Positions 24,526 through 31,684 of a DNA stretch of 31,890 bases are shown here, in pieces. Numbering within the stretch: the first letter of the stretch is position 1; each line of letters begins with the position of its first letter. Source of the DNA: a virus; the IMG/VR virus record IMGVR_UViG_3300028829_002662, positions 1-31,890 of that record, one strand, 5' to 3'. Both the position numbers and the translations under genes were made by a program. The notes beneath the pieces were generated by a model. That model searched no databases. It had not been told where the DNA came from and saw only the letters and a list, made by a program, of their open reading frames with translations.

Positions 24526-26237
24526 GTGTTGAATCATCAAAGTTATCAAGAAGCAATATTTCGTCAATCACAGGCGCACTATATACCGACGGTAATGGTC
24601 AAAACTCTATTGTTCCTGTTTGGGCAAGAGGAATGGACAACTTAACGACTAACGGTATAGGCGGAGAATATGATGGAGGTGATAGAAATGTTAGTCTCGG
24701 TGCTTATGGTGTAGATGGCGATTTATTGCTTACTGCAGGATGGGGTGATGGCGCTGCTATTCGTAGGTTGAACAACGATGGATCGATGACAAAATTATGG
24801 CATGATAATAATGCTTTATATAGAGATACTGCTTCTACCTACACTCATATAGTTTCGTTGGCATTTCATTCTGGATCAAGTCAGATGTTGTTAATGACAT
24901 ACAACGTCAACGGATATTCGATGGTTGATTACTCAGACCTAAAGACAGGCGGCACAACGGTTACTAATACACGACCTTCTAGTCAATATGTTTTTAGCAA
25001 CGGAGTAAATATAGACACAGCAGGTAGTAGTTACTATTGTGGTGTTGTTACTGCTGGTGATTGGATTTACATTTCAGACAACGCCGCAACTCATTATAAA
25101 AAATATCCTAGAAGACATTGGACTAATGGGACTGAAGAGTTGATAGACGGAACGTCAGCTTCTTACATTTATTCTAGTGGAGGAAATACTGCTGCAACTG
25201 TAGATAGAAACGGATATAGAGCATATTTAGCATACGATGAAATAAATGATCGTGTCTTCTATAACAATTACGTAAACTCTAACTTTATGATGATTGTAGA
25301 TGCTTCAACAGCAAATCCAAAGTGTGTATGGTGTGATTTGGGTGATGCTGGTGTAGGTGATGATGGTTACGAGCAAGGGCTGTTTGTTCCTGATCCTACT
25401 AATTATCCTAATAAAATTTGTATAGGTGGTAGCAGCAGATTTGTATATTGTGATGTGACAAACTGTTTTTCAGGGTCTGCTCCACAAATAATAAGTCAAA
25501 TTTATGTAGAAGATTCTACATATGGAGTTGCGGCATCTGCGCAAGTCAGAAGTGGAACTAAAAAGCAAGACCACACTGCTGCTTGGACCGACAAACTACC
25601 TTCATATCCTACTTTCAATCCTGTTGCCTCGGACAGAAACAAATTTTCGATGGATGGTTGGATGGATTGGGACAATAACAGGATAGTGGGAGCGCTTCAT
25701 CACAATAATATAACAGAAGATACTACTACTGGAGGCAGAGGTAGAAGTTATAGGTCATCATATTCGAATCCAATATTCAGAATGCAGTCAGCTAACGGGA
25801 CATATTGGTGGATTAAAGTTGGTTACAGCGGTGATGGACACACTTTTAAAGTTTGGCCTGATAGTGTTGGTGGAGGTTTGATAGGAAATTGGAGTTGTGA
25901 ATTTGGACCATTTACAATGTCCAATAGTGAAAATATTAATTTTGCTAATATTCTAAAAGAAGACCATTTTGTTCCAAGCAATTGCACTTTAAATTATTAT
26001 GTAAGTAATAATAACGGAAGCACATGGGAATCATATTCTGATGGTGTACATAGTTTTTCAAGCACTGGAAACCAATTAAAGATTAAATATACAGCAACAG
26101 GATTCCCAAACAAGGCACCATATAAAATGTCTACTATTCCTGATTATGTAATGTATGGATCACTTTACTCTGGGGGACTAGATGCTAATATTCCTATGAA
26201 AGTGGTTAGAAATAGAATTAGAGGAAGGAAATTCTAA
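24522..26237 (+). CDS. Large non-repetitive virion adhesin of unknown fold
   Basis: About 571 residues from TTG 24522 (577 from ATG 24504). Unlike its neighbours it has almost no fibre repeats. It is rich in Trp, Tyr, Gly and Asp, with blocks resembling propeller or sandwich strands (GDLLLTAGWGDGAAIRRL, HIVSLAFHSGSSQMLLMTYN, DRVFYNNYVNSNFMMIVD, NKICIGGSSRFVYCD). This could be a beta-propeller-like domain of several blades. The end (NYYVSNNNGSTWESYSDG, then KIKYTATGFP) resembles small carbohydrate-binding sandwich domains. Around nine cysteines are present, unusual for the locus. It terminates NRIRGRKF. I know no family; receptor binding is the likely job from context. Confidence 0.7.
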   Translation: MSVESSKLSRSNISSITGALYTDGNGQNSIVPVWARGMDNLTTNGIGGEYDGGDRNVSLGAYGVDGDLLLTAGWGDGAAIRRLNNDGSMTKLWHDNNALYRDTASTYTHIVSLAFHSGSSQMLLMTYNVNGYSMVDYSDLKTGGTTVTNTRPSSQYVFSNGVNIDTAGSSYYCGVVTAGDWIYISDNAATHYKKYPRRHWTNGTEELIDGTSASYIYSSGGNTAATVDRNGYRAYLAYDEINDRVFYNNYVNSNFMMIVDASTANPKCVWCDLGDAGVGDDGYEQGLFVPDPTNYPNKICIGGSSRFVYCDVTNCFSGSAPQIISQIYVEDSTYGVAASAQVRSGTKKQDHTAAWTDKLPSYPTFNPVASDRNKFSMDGWMDWDNNRIVGALHHNNITEDTTTGGRGRSYRSSYSNPIFRMQSANGTYWWIKVGYSGDGHTFKVWPDSVGGGLIGNWSCEFGPFTMSNSENINFANILKEDHFVPSNCTLNYYVSNNNGSTWESYSDGVHSFSSTGNQLKIKYTATGFPNKAPYKMSTIPDYVMYGSLYSGGLDANIPMKVVRNRIRGRKF

Positions 26238-28348
26238 TGGCAACTGTTACGGGTTCAACTTTAGTACGTGACCTTACTGATTTAACTTCAATATCAACTA
26301 CTGGTAATATTACTGTAGGTGGTACTGTTGATGGTCGTGACGTAGCTACTGATGGATCTAAGCTAGATGGCATTGAAGCAAGTGCAACAGCAGACCAGAC
26401 AGCAGCAGAAATCCTCACTGCCATTAAGACTGTAGATGGTTCTGGATCTGGATTAGATGCTGATACCTTAGATAGCTTACAGGTTACGTCTTTAGTTTCT
26501 AATAACTACTTCCAAGACAATTCAGGTGGTGGTGGTGGTAATGTTTCCAATAGTTATCTCACCTCAACGTTTACCACTAACAATTACGTTGATGGAAGAT
26601 TTACGTCTAATAACTTTGTAAAAGGAATTTTTACTTCTAACAACTATGTCCAAACACAGTTAGGAACAAAGTTAAATTCTTCTTCATATACAGCATCCGA
26701 TGTTCTTACTAAGATCAAAACAGTAGATGGTTCTGGATCTGGATTAGATGCTGATACTTTAGATGGTCTGAATTCAACATCTTTATCATCCAATAACTAT
26801 ATCCAAACACAGTTAGGAACAAAGTTAAATTCTTCTTCCTACACTGCATCAGATGTTTTAACTAAAATCAAAACAGTAGATGGCTCGGGGTCAGGATTAG
26901 ATGCTGATACTTTAGATGGTCTGAATTCAACATCTTTATCATCCAATAACTATCTCCAGAGTCAGTTAAGCACTAAACTAAATTCTTCTTCTTATACAGC
27001 ATCAGATGTTCTTACTAAAATTAAAACAGTAGATGGTTCTGGATCTGGCTTAGATGCTGATACCTTAGATGGTCTTCAAGGTTCTTCTTATTCATCTAAC
27101 AATTACATTATTAATCACTACACATCTAATAACTACATTCAAACATTTGTAGCTGCAGAAGTGGCTAGTATTGTGGACTCAGCACCTGCAGCACTTGATA
27201 CACTAAACGAACTTGCTGCTGCTCTTGGTGATGATGCTAACTTCTCTACTACTGTGTCAAACCAAATTGGAATTAGATCTACAAACACTTATGTAAACTC
27301 TACATTTAGTTCTAACAACTACCTCCAGAGTCAGTTAAGCACTAAACTAAATTCTTCTTCTTATACTGCTGCAGATGTTCTTAATAAGATTAAGACGGTA
27401 GATGGTTCTGGATCTGGCTTAGATGCTGATACCTTGGATGGTTTGAACTCAACATCCTTATCATCTAATAACTATGTTCAGACCCAGCTTGGAACAAAGT
27501 TAAATTCTTCCTCTTATACAGCATCAGATGTTCTGACTAAAATTAAGACTGTAGATGGATCAGGATCAGGTCTAGATGCAGATACTTTAGATGGCCTTCA
27601 AGGTTCTTCTTATTCCTCTAATAACTATATTACTAATCACTATGCATCTAACAACTATATTCAAACATATGTATCTTCTCAAGTAGCTAGTGTTGTGGAC
27701 TCAGCACCAGCAGCTCTTGATACTCTTAATGAGCTTGCTGCTGCTCTTGGTGATGATGCTAACTTCTCCACTACAGTGTCTAATCAAATAGGCATTCGAT
27801 CGACCAACACTTATGTTAACTCTACATTTAGTTCTAACAACTACCTTCAAGGTCAGTTAGGAACAAAGTTAAATTCTTCTTCCTACACTGCATCAGATGT
27901 TTTAACTAAAATTAAAACAGTAGATGGCTCGGGGTCAGGATTAGATGCTGACTTGTTAGACGGTCTTCAAGGTTCCTCTTATTCATCCAATAACTATATC
28001 CAAACACAGCTTGGAACTAAACTAAATTCTTCTTCCTACACTGCATCAGATGTTTTAACTAAAATTAAAACAGTAGATGGTTCTGGATCTGGATTGGATG
28101 CTGATACCTTAGATAGCTTACAGGTTACGTCTTTAGTTTCTAATAACTACTTCCAAGACAATTCAGGTGGTGGTGGTGGTGGTGCTACTGGTGGTGGCTC
28201 TGATGAAATTTTCTATGAGAACGATCAAACAGTAACAACAAACTACACATTAACGACAAACAAAAACGCTATGTCGGCTGGTCCTATTACTGTCAACGGC
28301 GGCGTTACAGTAACCATTCCATCCGGCGCATCTTGGACGGTAGTATAA
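26237..28348 (+). CDS. Long repeat-rich tail-fibre protein
   Basis: A 703-residue fibre coupled to the previous gene by TAATG. The N-terminus (LVRDLTDLTSISTTGNITVG, GTVDGRDVATDGSKLDGIEA) is a common fibre start. The rest is a concatenation of seven full and one partial LNSSSYTASDVLTKIKTVDG units with GSGLDADTLDGL, two DTLNELAAALGDD blocks and SNNY decapeptides. It ends with a Gly hinge and a compact C-terminal domain (FYENDQTVTTNYTLTTNKNA, then ITVNGGVTVTIPSGASWTVV), which I recall as a common ending of marine phage fibre proteins. The 102-bp repeat occurs at both ends of the repeat region. Confidence 0.82.
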   Translation: MATVTGSTLVRDLTDLTSISTTGNITVGGTVDGRDVATDGSKLDGIEASATADQTAAEILTAIKTVDGSGSGLDADTLDSLQVTSLVSNNYFQDNSGGGGGNVSNSYLTSTFTTNNYVDGRFTSNNFVKGIFTSNNYVQTQLGTKLNSSSYTASDVLTKIKTVDGSGSGLDADTLDGLNSTSLSSNNYIQTQLGTKLNSSSYTASDVLTKIKTVDGSGSGLDADTLDGLNSTSLSSNNYLQSQLSTKLNSSSYTASDVLTKIKTVDGSGSGLDADTLDGLQGSSYSSNNYIINHYTSNNYIQTFVAAEVASIVDSAPAALDTLNELAAALGDDANFSTTVSNQIGIRSTNTYVNSTFSSNNYLQSQLSTKLNSSSYTAADVLNKIKTVDGSGSGLDADTLDGLNSTSLSSNNYVQTQLGTKLNSSSYTASDVLTKIKTVDGSGSGLDADTLDGLQGSSYSSNNYITNHYASNNYIQTYVSSQVASVVDSAPAALDTLNELAAALGDDANFSTTVSNQIGIRSTNTYVNSTFSSNNYLQGQLGTKLNSSSYTASDVLTKIKTVDGSGSGLDADLLDGLQGSSYSSNNYIQTQLGTKLNSSSYTASDVLTKIKTVDGSGSGLDADTLDSLQVTSLVSNNYFQDNSGGGGGGATGGGSDEIFYENDQTVTTNYTLTTNKNAMSAGPITVNGGVTVTIPSGASWTVV
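26432..26533 (+). repeat. 102-bp repeat shared between two fibre genes (copy 2 of 3)
   Basis: Matches 23529-23630 and 28073-28174. It is followed by a GGT tract that encodes five Gly in total here, against three in copy 1 and six in copy 3. Confidence 0.93.
26664..28139 (+). repeat. Coding repeat array, LNSSSYTASDVL type, seven units
   Basis: Units begin near 26664, 26824, 26973, 27347, 27506, 27872 and 28021, spaced about 150-160 bp, or about 370 bp where a DTLNELAAAL block is inserted. Neighbouring and distant units share long identical tracts, for example 26814-26906 against 27857-27949, which differ at only one or two bases. Confidence 0.9.
28073..28174 (+). repeat. 102-bp repeat shared between two fibre genes (copy 3 of 3)
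   Basis: Third copy of the block, at the end of the shaft of the 26237-28348 gene. Its GGT tract encodes six consecutive Gly and joins directly to the C-terminal domain. Confidence 0.93.
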
Positions 28349-28752
28349 TGAGCACATTAAAAGTAACGGCAATAAAAAATGCTTCTTCGTCAGCTAACAA
28401 CTTGGTTTTTAATAGTGACGGCACACTTGATGATCCTGTGGGTAATGTTAGAACCCCTCGTAGGACAGCTATAACCACAGCTACATCTATTGCCAATGAA
28501 GGAGTATATTACTGTACCAATGCACCTACCCTTACTTTGGGAGCACCAGCAGACGGTTCAGTAATGACAATCTATAATAATAACGCAAGTTCTATGACTC
28601 TGAACAGAGGTTCGACTGTTTCTACAATGAGAAAGGGTGCTGACAATGATACTACCAATAATACTTCACTTACTCTCGGGGCATATTCGACCACTACGAT
28701 AACTATGTTTCAGGCTGTGTTTGCATTAGTAACAGGAACGGACGTAAGTTAA
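28348..28752 (+). CDS. Short free-standing fibre tip-domain protein
   Basis: A 134-residue protein whose ATG shares its A with the preceding stop (TAATG); an upstream TTG in the fibre gene is unlikely. It starts STLKVTAIKN, typical of small marine phage fibre proteins. The rest is a beta-rich domain (VRTPRRTAITTATSIANEGV, LTLGAPADGSVMTIYNNN, MRKGADNDTTNNTSLTLGAY) ending TGTDVS. The same domain is fused to the C-terminus of the long fibre at 28954-30348 (ending TGTDVT), so this may be a separate-subunit version of that tip. Confidence 0.75.
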   Translation: MSTLKVTAIKNASSSANNLVFNSDGTLDDPVGNVRTPRRTAITTATSIANEGVYYCTNAPTLTLGAPADGSVMTIYNNNASSMTLNRGSTVSTMRKGADNDTTNNTSLTLGAYSTTTITMFQAVFALVTGTDVS

Positions 28753-28754
28753 TT

Positions 28755-28979
28755 ATGAGATTCAGAGTACAGAAATCAAAAAAACACCAAGCGTGGCTGG
28801 TGCTTCAAAACTGTAATGACATCATAGTTGCTGGCTTTGATAAAGCTAAATATGCACATAGAACAAAAAACTTCCTAAATAGTGGTGGAGCATTTGATGG
28901 ATTTTTTCCTTCATTCTTTTGCACGGAAGTAGAAATATTCGACGGGGAACCAAATGTCGGTAAACAAGAATCTCAGTAA
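28755..28979 (+). CDS. Small basic protein of unknown function between fibre genes
   Basis: A 74-residue protein, ATG 28755, two bases after the previous stop, overlapping the next fibre gene by 26 bases in another frame. It starts with a basic segment (MRFRVQKSKKHQAWLVL), then NDIIVAGFDKAKYAHRTKNF and an aromatic stretch (FDGFFPSFFCTEVEIF). It has none of the fibre repeats. I recognise no family; the compact alpha/beta look and context would fit a small accessory or chaperone protein. Confidence 0.65.
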   Translation: MRFRVQKSKKHQAWLVLQNCNDIIVAGFDKAKYAHRTKNFLNSGGAFDGFFPSFFCTEVEIFDGEPNVGKQESQ

Positions 28980-30348
28980 GTTAGCTTTAAACGTTAACAC
29001 GAATGGTGATGTCACAGATGACGGTTTAGCCGTAGCTTATACATCTAATGCTTATGCACAAGAAACATTCGCATCTAATAGTTTTGTAAAAGCAACATTT
29101 ACGTCAAATAACTATTCCCAAGGAAGATTCGCTTCTAACAATTTTGTTAAATCAAATTTTACCTCCAACAACTATGTTGAGGGTGAACTTAATACGAGAT
29201 TGGGTATAAGAGCAACAAACACTTATGTTCAGTCTACGTTTACGTCAAACACATACGCACAAGATTTCTTTACTAATGCGAGCAACATCACGTCTGGCAC
29301 TCTGGCGTCAGGTAGACTTTCTGGTACTTACTCAATTAATATTTCTGGATCTGCTGACAGACTTGATGGTAAAGATTCTGTAGATTTTGCGTCAAATACT
29401 TATATTGAATCTAAAAACTTTTCTTCTAATAGTTACATTCAAGGAAGATTTACGTCTAACAACTTCGCTAAGTCTTTGTTTTCGTCAAATAACTATGTTC
29501 AAACACAACTCGGCTTAAAACTAAATTCTTCTTCTTATACTGCATCAGATGTTCTTACTAAGATCAAAACAGTAGATGGCTCGGGGTCAGGATTAGATGC
29601 TGACTTGTTGGATGGCAAAAACAGCACGTTATATACTACAAATACTTATATTGAATCTAAAAACTTTTCTTCTAATAGTTACATTCAAGGAAGATTTACG
29701 TCTAACAACTTCGCTAAGTCTTTGTTTTCGTCAAATAACTATGTTCAAACACAGCTTGGAACTAAACTAAATTCTTCATCTTACACGGCTGCAGATGTTT
29801 TAACCAAGATTAAAACTGTAGACGGTGTAGGATCAGGTCTAGATGCTGACTTGTTGGATGGCAAAAATAGCACGTTATATACTACAAATAATTATATTCA
29901 GACATTTACTCAATCAACATTTGTAGCAAACAACAATGTTATAACGGTCGATACAGTAAATAATAGAATAGGTATTGGTGATTCGTCACCAAGCACAGAA
30001 CTTGAGGTAAGCGGAACAATTACCGACGATGTTAGTGCTGTCAGAACCCCAAGACATACTTCACTCAGCGCTGATACGACCATAACAAATGAAGGTGTTT
30101 ATATACTACAAACTGGCGTATCAATAATTACTTTAGGCGCTTCTGCCGTTGGAACAGTTATGGCAGTATATAATAACGTGAACGGCACCGTCACACTAGA
30201 GGATGGTTCAACAGTAACATCTATGAGACGTGGTGCTGACAATGATACTACTCATAACAATACCTTGACATTAGGAGCTAGGTCCATGACTACAATAACG
30301 TGGATTGATAGTAACGCAGTTGTAGTAACAGGAACGGATGTTACATAA
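28954..30348 (+). CDS. Long tail-fibre protein with decapeptide array and tip domain
   Basis: A 464-residue fibre. Residues 30-79 are five consecutive decapeptides (TSNAYAQETF, ASNSFVKATF, TSNNYSQGRF and so on). NITSGTLASGRLSG and SADRLDGKDSVDFASN follow, then two nearly identical modules of SNNY and LNSSSYTASDVL/LDADLLDGKNSTLY units. VDTVNNRIGIGDSSPSTELE leads into the C-terminal domain (residues about 360-464) shared with the 28348-28752 protein. A 115-bp perfect repeat lies in the two modules. The gene ends in the TAATG coupling to a tail-collar-like gene. Confidence 0.8.
   Translation: MSVNKNLSKLALNVNTNGDVTDDGLAVAYTSNAYAQETFASNSFVKATFTSNNYSQGRFASNNFVKSNFTSNNYVEGELNTRLGIRATNTYVQSTFTSNTYAQDFFTNASNITSGTLASGRLSGTYSINISGSADRLDGKDSVDFASNTYIESKNFSSNSYIQGRFTSNNFAKSLFSSNNYVQTQLGLKLNSSSYTASDVLTKIKTVDGSGSGLDADLLDGKNSTLYTTNTYIESKNFSSNSYIQGRFTSNNFAKSLFSSNNYVQTQLGTKLNSSSYTAADVLTKIKTVDGVGSGLDADLLDGKNSTLYTTNNYIQTFTQSTFVANNNVITVDTVNNRIGIGDSSPSTELEVSGTITDDVSAVRTPRHTSLSADTTITNEGVYILQTGVSIITLGASAVGTVMAVYNNVNGTVTLEDGSTVTSMRRGADNDTTHNNTLTLGARSMTTITWIDSNAVVVTGTDVT
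29393..29507 (+). repeat. 115-bp perfect direct repeat, copy A (copy B at 29639-29753)
   Basis: Identical over 115 bases at an offset of 246 bases (82 codons). The DNA on the 3' side, although coding for the same kind of unit, differs at many silent sites, so identity ends abruptly. Confidence 0.94.
29639..29753 (+). repeat. 115-bp perfect direct repeat, copy B
   Basis: Second copy of 29393-29507. The abrupt change from identical to diverged sequence points to a recent conversion or crossover confined to this block. Confidence 0.94.
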
Positions 30349-30791
30349 TGAGTTCAATTCTGCTTGCAGCAACTAATTTTTTTGGCGGTGAAGCTTTTGA
30401 GGCTGGAACAGCAATGTTGTTTAATATGTCTACTGCCCCCACTGGTTGGACTAAGGACACCACATATGACAATAGGGCATTTAGAGTAATAACAGGCACT
30501 ATTGGAGTAGGTGGCAATAGAGACTTTACAACAGCATTTGCATCATCTATGGCTGTAAATTCAACAACCATTACCACTTCAACAATGGGTAATCACAACC
30601 ACGGTCGTCCCACTAATCGGACTGACGACAATCAAAACAGTGGCGGTGGCAGCAATGGTGGTTCTACTGGTTCTGCCACCACTGTTGGTACATTTATAAG
30701 TGATACTACTGGTAATAGTGGTTCTCATGATCACACTTTAAGTATGCAAGTTACGTATGTTGATACTATTATAGCATCGAAGGCGGCTTAA
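30348..30791 (+). CDS. Tail-collar-like fibre tip protein, first of three paralogues
   Basis: A 147-residue protein coupled by TAATG. The pattern GTAMLFNMSTAPTGWTKDTT, AFRVITGTIGVGGNRDF, GNHNHGRP and GSHDHTLSMQVTYVDTIIASK is that of phage tail-collar and fibre-tip domains. The two HxH pairs (HNH and HDH) are the kind that bind metal ions in T4 gp12 and gp37 trimers. The loop between them is Gly/Ser/Asn-rich and may be the variable, receptor-facing part. Two further paralogues follow. Extra N-terminal residues (SSILLAATNFFGGEAF) are unique to this copy. Confidence 0.82.
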   Translation: MSSILLAATNFFGGEAFEAGTAMLFNMSTAPTGWTKDTTYDNRAFRVITGTIGVGGNRDFTTAFASSMAVNSTTITTSTMGNHNHGRPTNRTDDNQNSGGGSNGGSTGSATTVGTFISDTTGNSGSHDHTLSMQVTYVDTIIASKAA

Positions 30792-30792
30792 T

Positions 30793-31194
30793 ATGTCAGA
30801 ATTTGCAACTGGAGTTATTCAAGTGTTTCAGCAAACTTCTGCTCCTACGGGATGGACTAAGCTGACCACACATAACGATAAAGCTATAAGACTTGTTTCG
30901 GGTAATGTCGGAACGGGCGGTAATGCAAACTTTACAGGTAGTTTTGGGGCTTCAATATCTACTAGCGGAAGAACACTTACGACAAACCAAATACCTTCAC
31001 ACACCCACAACTGGGCGTCACTTAGACAGAACAGTGGAACATCAAACTTAGTTTATGTAGGGGGTTTAGGAAATAATACTGGTGCTGTTGCTACTAACAA
31101 TGATGGAAGCAATAGCCCTACTGGTGGATCCCACTCGCATGGTATAAATATGCAGGTTCAATACGTCGATTGTATTCTGGCGGAGAAAGACTAA
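30793..31194 (+). CDS. Tail-collar-like fibre tip protein, second paralogue
   Basis: A 133-residue protein, ATG one base after the previous stop. It shares QQTSAPTGWTKLTTHNDKAI, RLVSGNVGTGGNANF, PSHTHNW and GGSHSHGINMQVQYVDCILA with the copies on either side. The middle loop (RQNSGTSNLVYVGGLGNNTG) is not conserved among the three. A TATAAATA octamer lies in its codons for GINM. It probably forms a trimeric metal-binding tip. Confidence 0.82.
   Translation: MSEFATGVIQVFQQTSAPTGWTKLTTHNDKAIRLVSGNVGTGGNANFTGSFGASISTSGRTLTTNQIPSHTHNWASLRQNSGTSNLVYVGGLGNNTGAVATNNDGSNSPTGGSHSHGINMQVQYVDCILAEKD
31143..31150 (+). promoter_or_regulatory. Possible late promoter TATAAATA inside the second collar gene
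   Basis: An exact octamer 44 nt before the ATG at 31194, in codons for GINM. The first paralogue has SMQV and the third IDFSV at this place, so the octamer is not forced by a fully conserved protein sequence. It could give extra late expression of the last genes, or be chance. Confidence 0.4.
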
Positions 31195-31580
31195 TGGTTG
31201 ATGCAGGAACACTACAAGTATTTTACCAGACTGCTGCTCCTACGGGATGGACTAAAGGTACTTCACATGACAACAAAGCACTAAGGCTTGTTTCAGGTAC
31301 TGCTTCTTCTGGTGGAACTAACACTTTCACTGGTACATTTACAAACAGAAGCGTTGATAATTTTAGCTTAACTAAATCAACAGTTCCTTCTCACAATCAC
31401 AACTTTACATGGAAGACTTCCAAAACTTTCGGAACTGCAACAAATTCTGCTATGGGAACGAACAATACGGATAGCTTTCAGAATGCAAATATAGGTGGAG
31501 CTGGTAGTGGTAGTGGTCACAGTCACGGTATTGACTTTTCTGTGAGATATGTTGATGTTATTATAGCTTCGAAGGACTAA
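31194..31580 (+). CDS. Tail-collar-like fibre tip protein, third paralogue
   Basis: A 128-residue protein; the ATG shares its A with the previous stop and has GGAGA upstream. An in-frame non-ATG start 24 nt earlier lies ahead of this site. It keeps YQTAAPTGWTKGTSHDNKAL, RLVSGTASSGG, PSHNHNF and GSGHSHGIDFSVRYVDVII, with its own middle loop. It ends ASKD and is followed by a duplicated copy of its own 3' end. Confidence 0.82.
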   Translation: MVDAGTLQVFYQTAAPTGWTKGTSHDNKALRLVSGTASSGGTNTFTGTFTNRSVDNFSLTKSTVPSHNHNFTWKTSKTFGTATNSAMGTNNTDSFQNANIGGAGSGSGHSHGIDFSVRYVDVIIASKD

Positions 31581-31684
31581 TAAAATGCTAATAGATAGAA
31601 ATAGTGTTGACCTTCATTTAAAAGATGTTGATATTATTATAGCTTTAAAGGATTAATAAAATGTCAATAGATAGAAATAGAGTT
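31551..31684 (+). repeat. Tandem duplication of a gene junction, period 76 bp
   Basis: 31551-31608 and 31627-31684 are similar copies of the same junction: the 3' end of the collar gene, the spacer TAATAAAATG, and the first codons of the next gene (ATAGATAGAAATAG). They differ at scattered bases only, at a constant offset of 76. Confidence 0.85.
31585..31656 (+). pseudogene. 23-codon hybrid ORF created by the junction duplication
   Basis: A complete frame of 23 codons. Its first residues (MLIDRNSV) copy the start of the next gene (MSIDRNRV) and its last residues (DVDIIIALKD) copy the end of the previous collar protein (DVIIASKD). It is best explained as a remnant of a tandem duplication that joined the start of one gene to the end of the other. 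The frame, start and stop are intact, so translation is possible, but a function is doubtful. Confidence 0.7.

Noticed and set aside
26664-28139. Regular direct repeats that could suggest a CRISPR array
   Set aside because: The repeats are in-frame coding units of a fibre protein with conserved amino acids, no unique spacers of constant size, and no cas genes.
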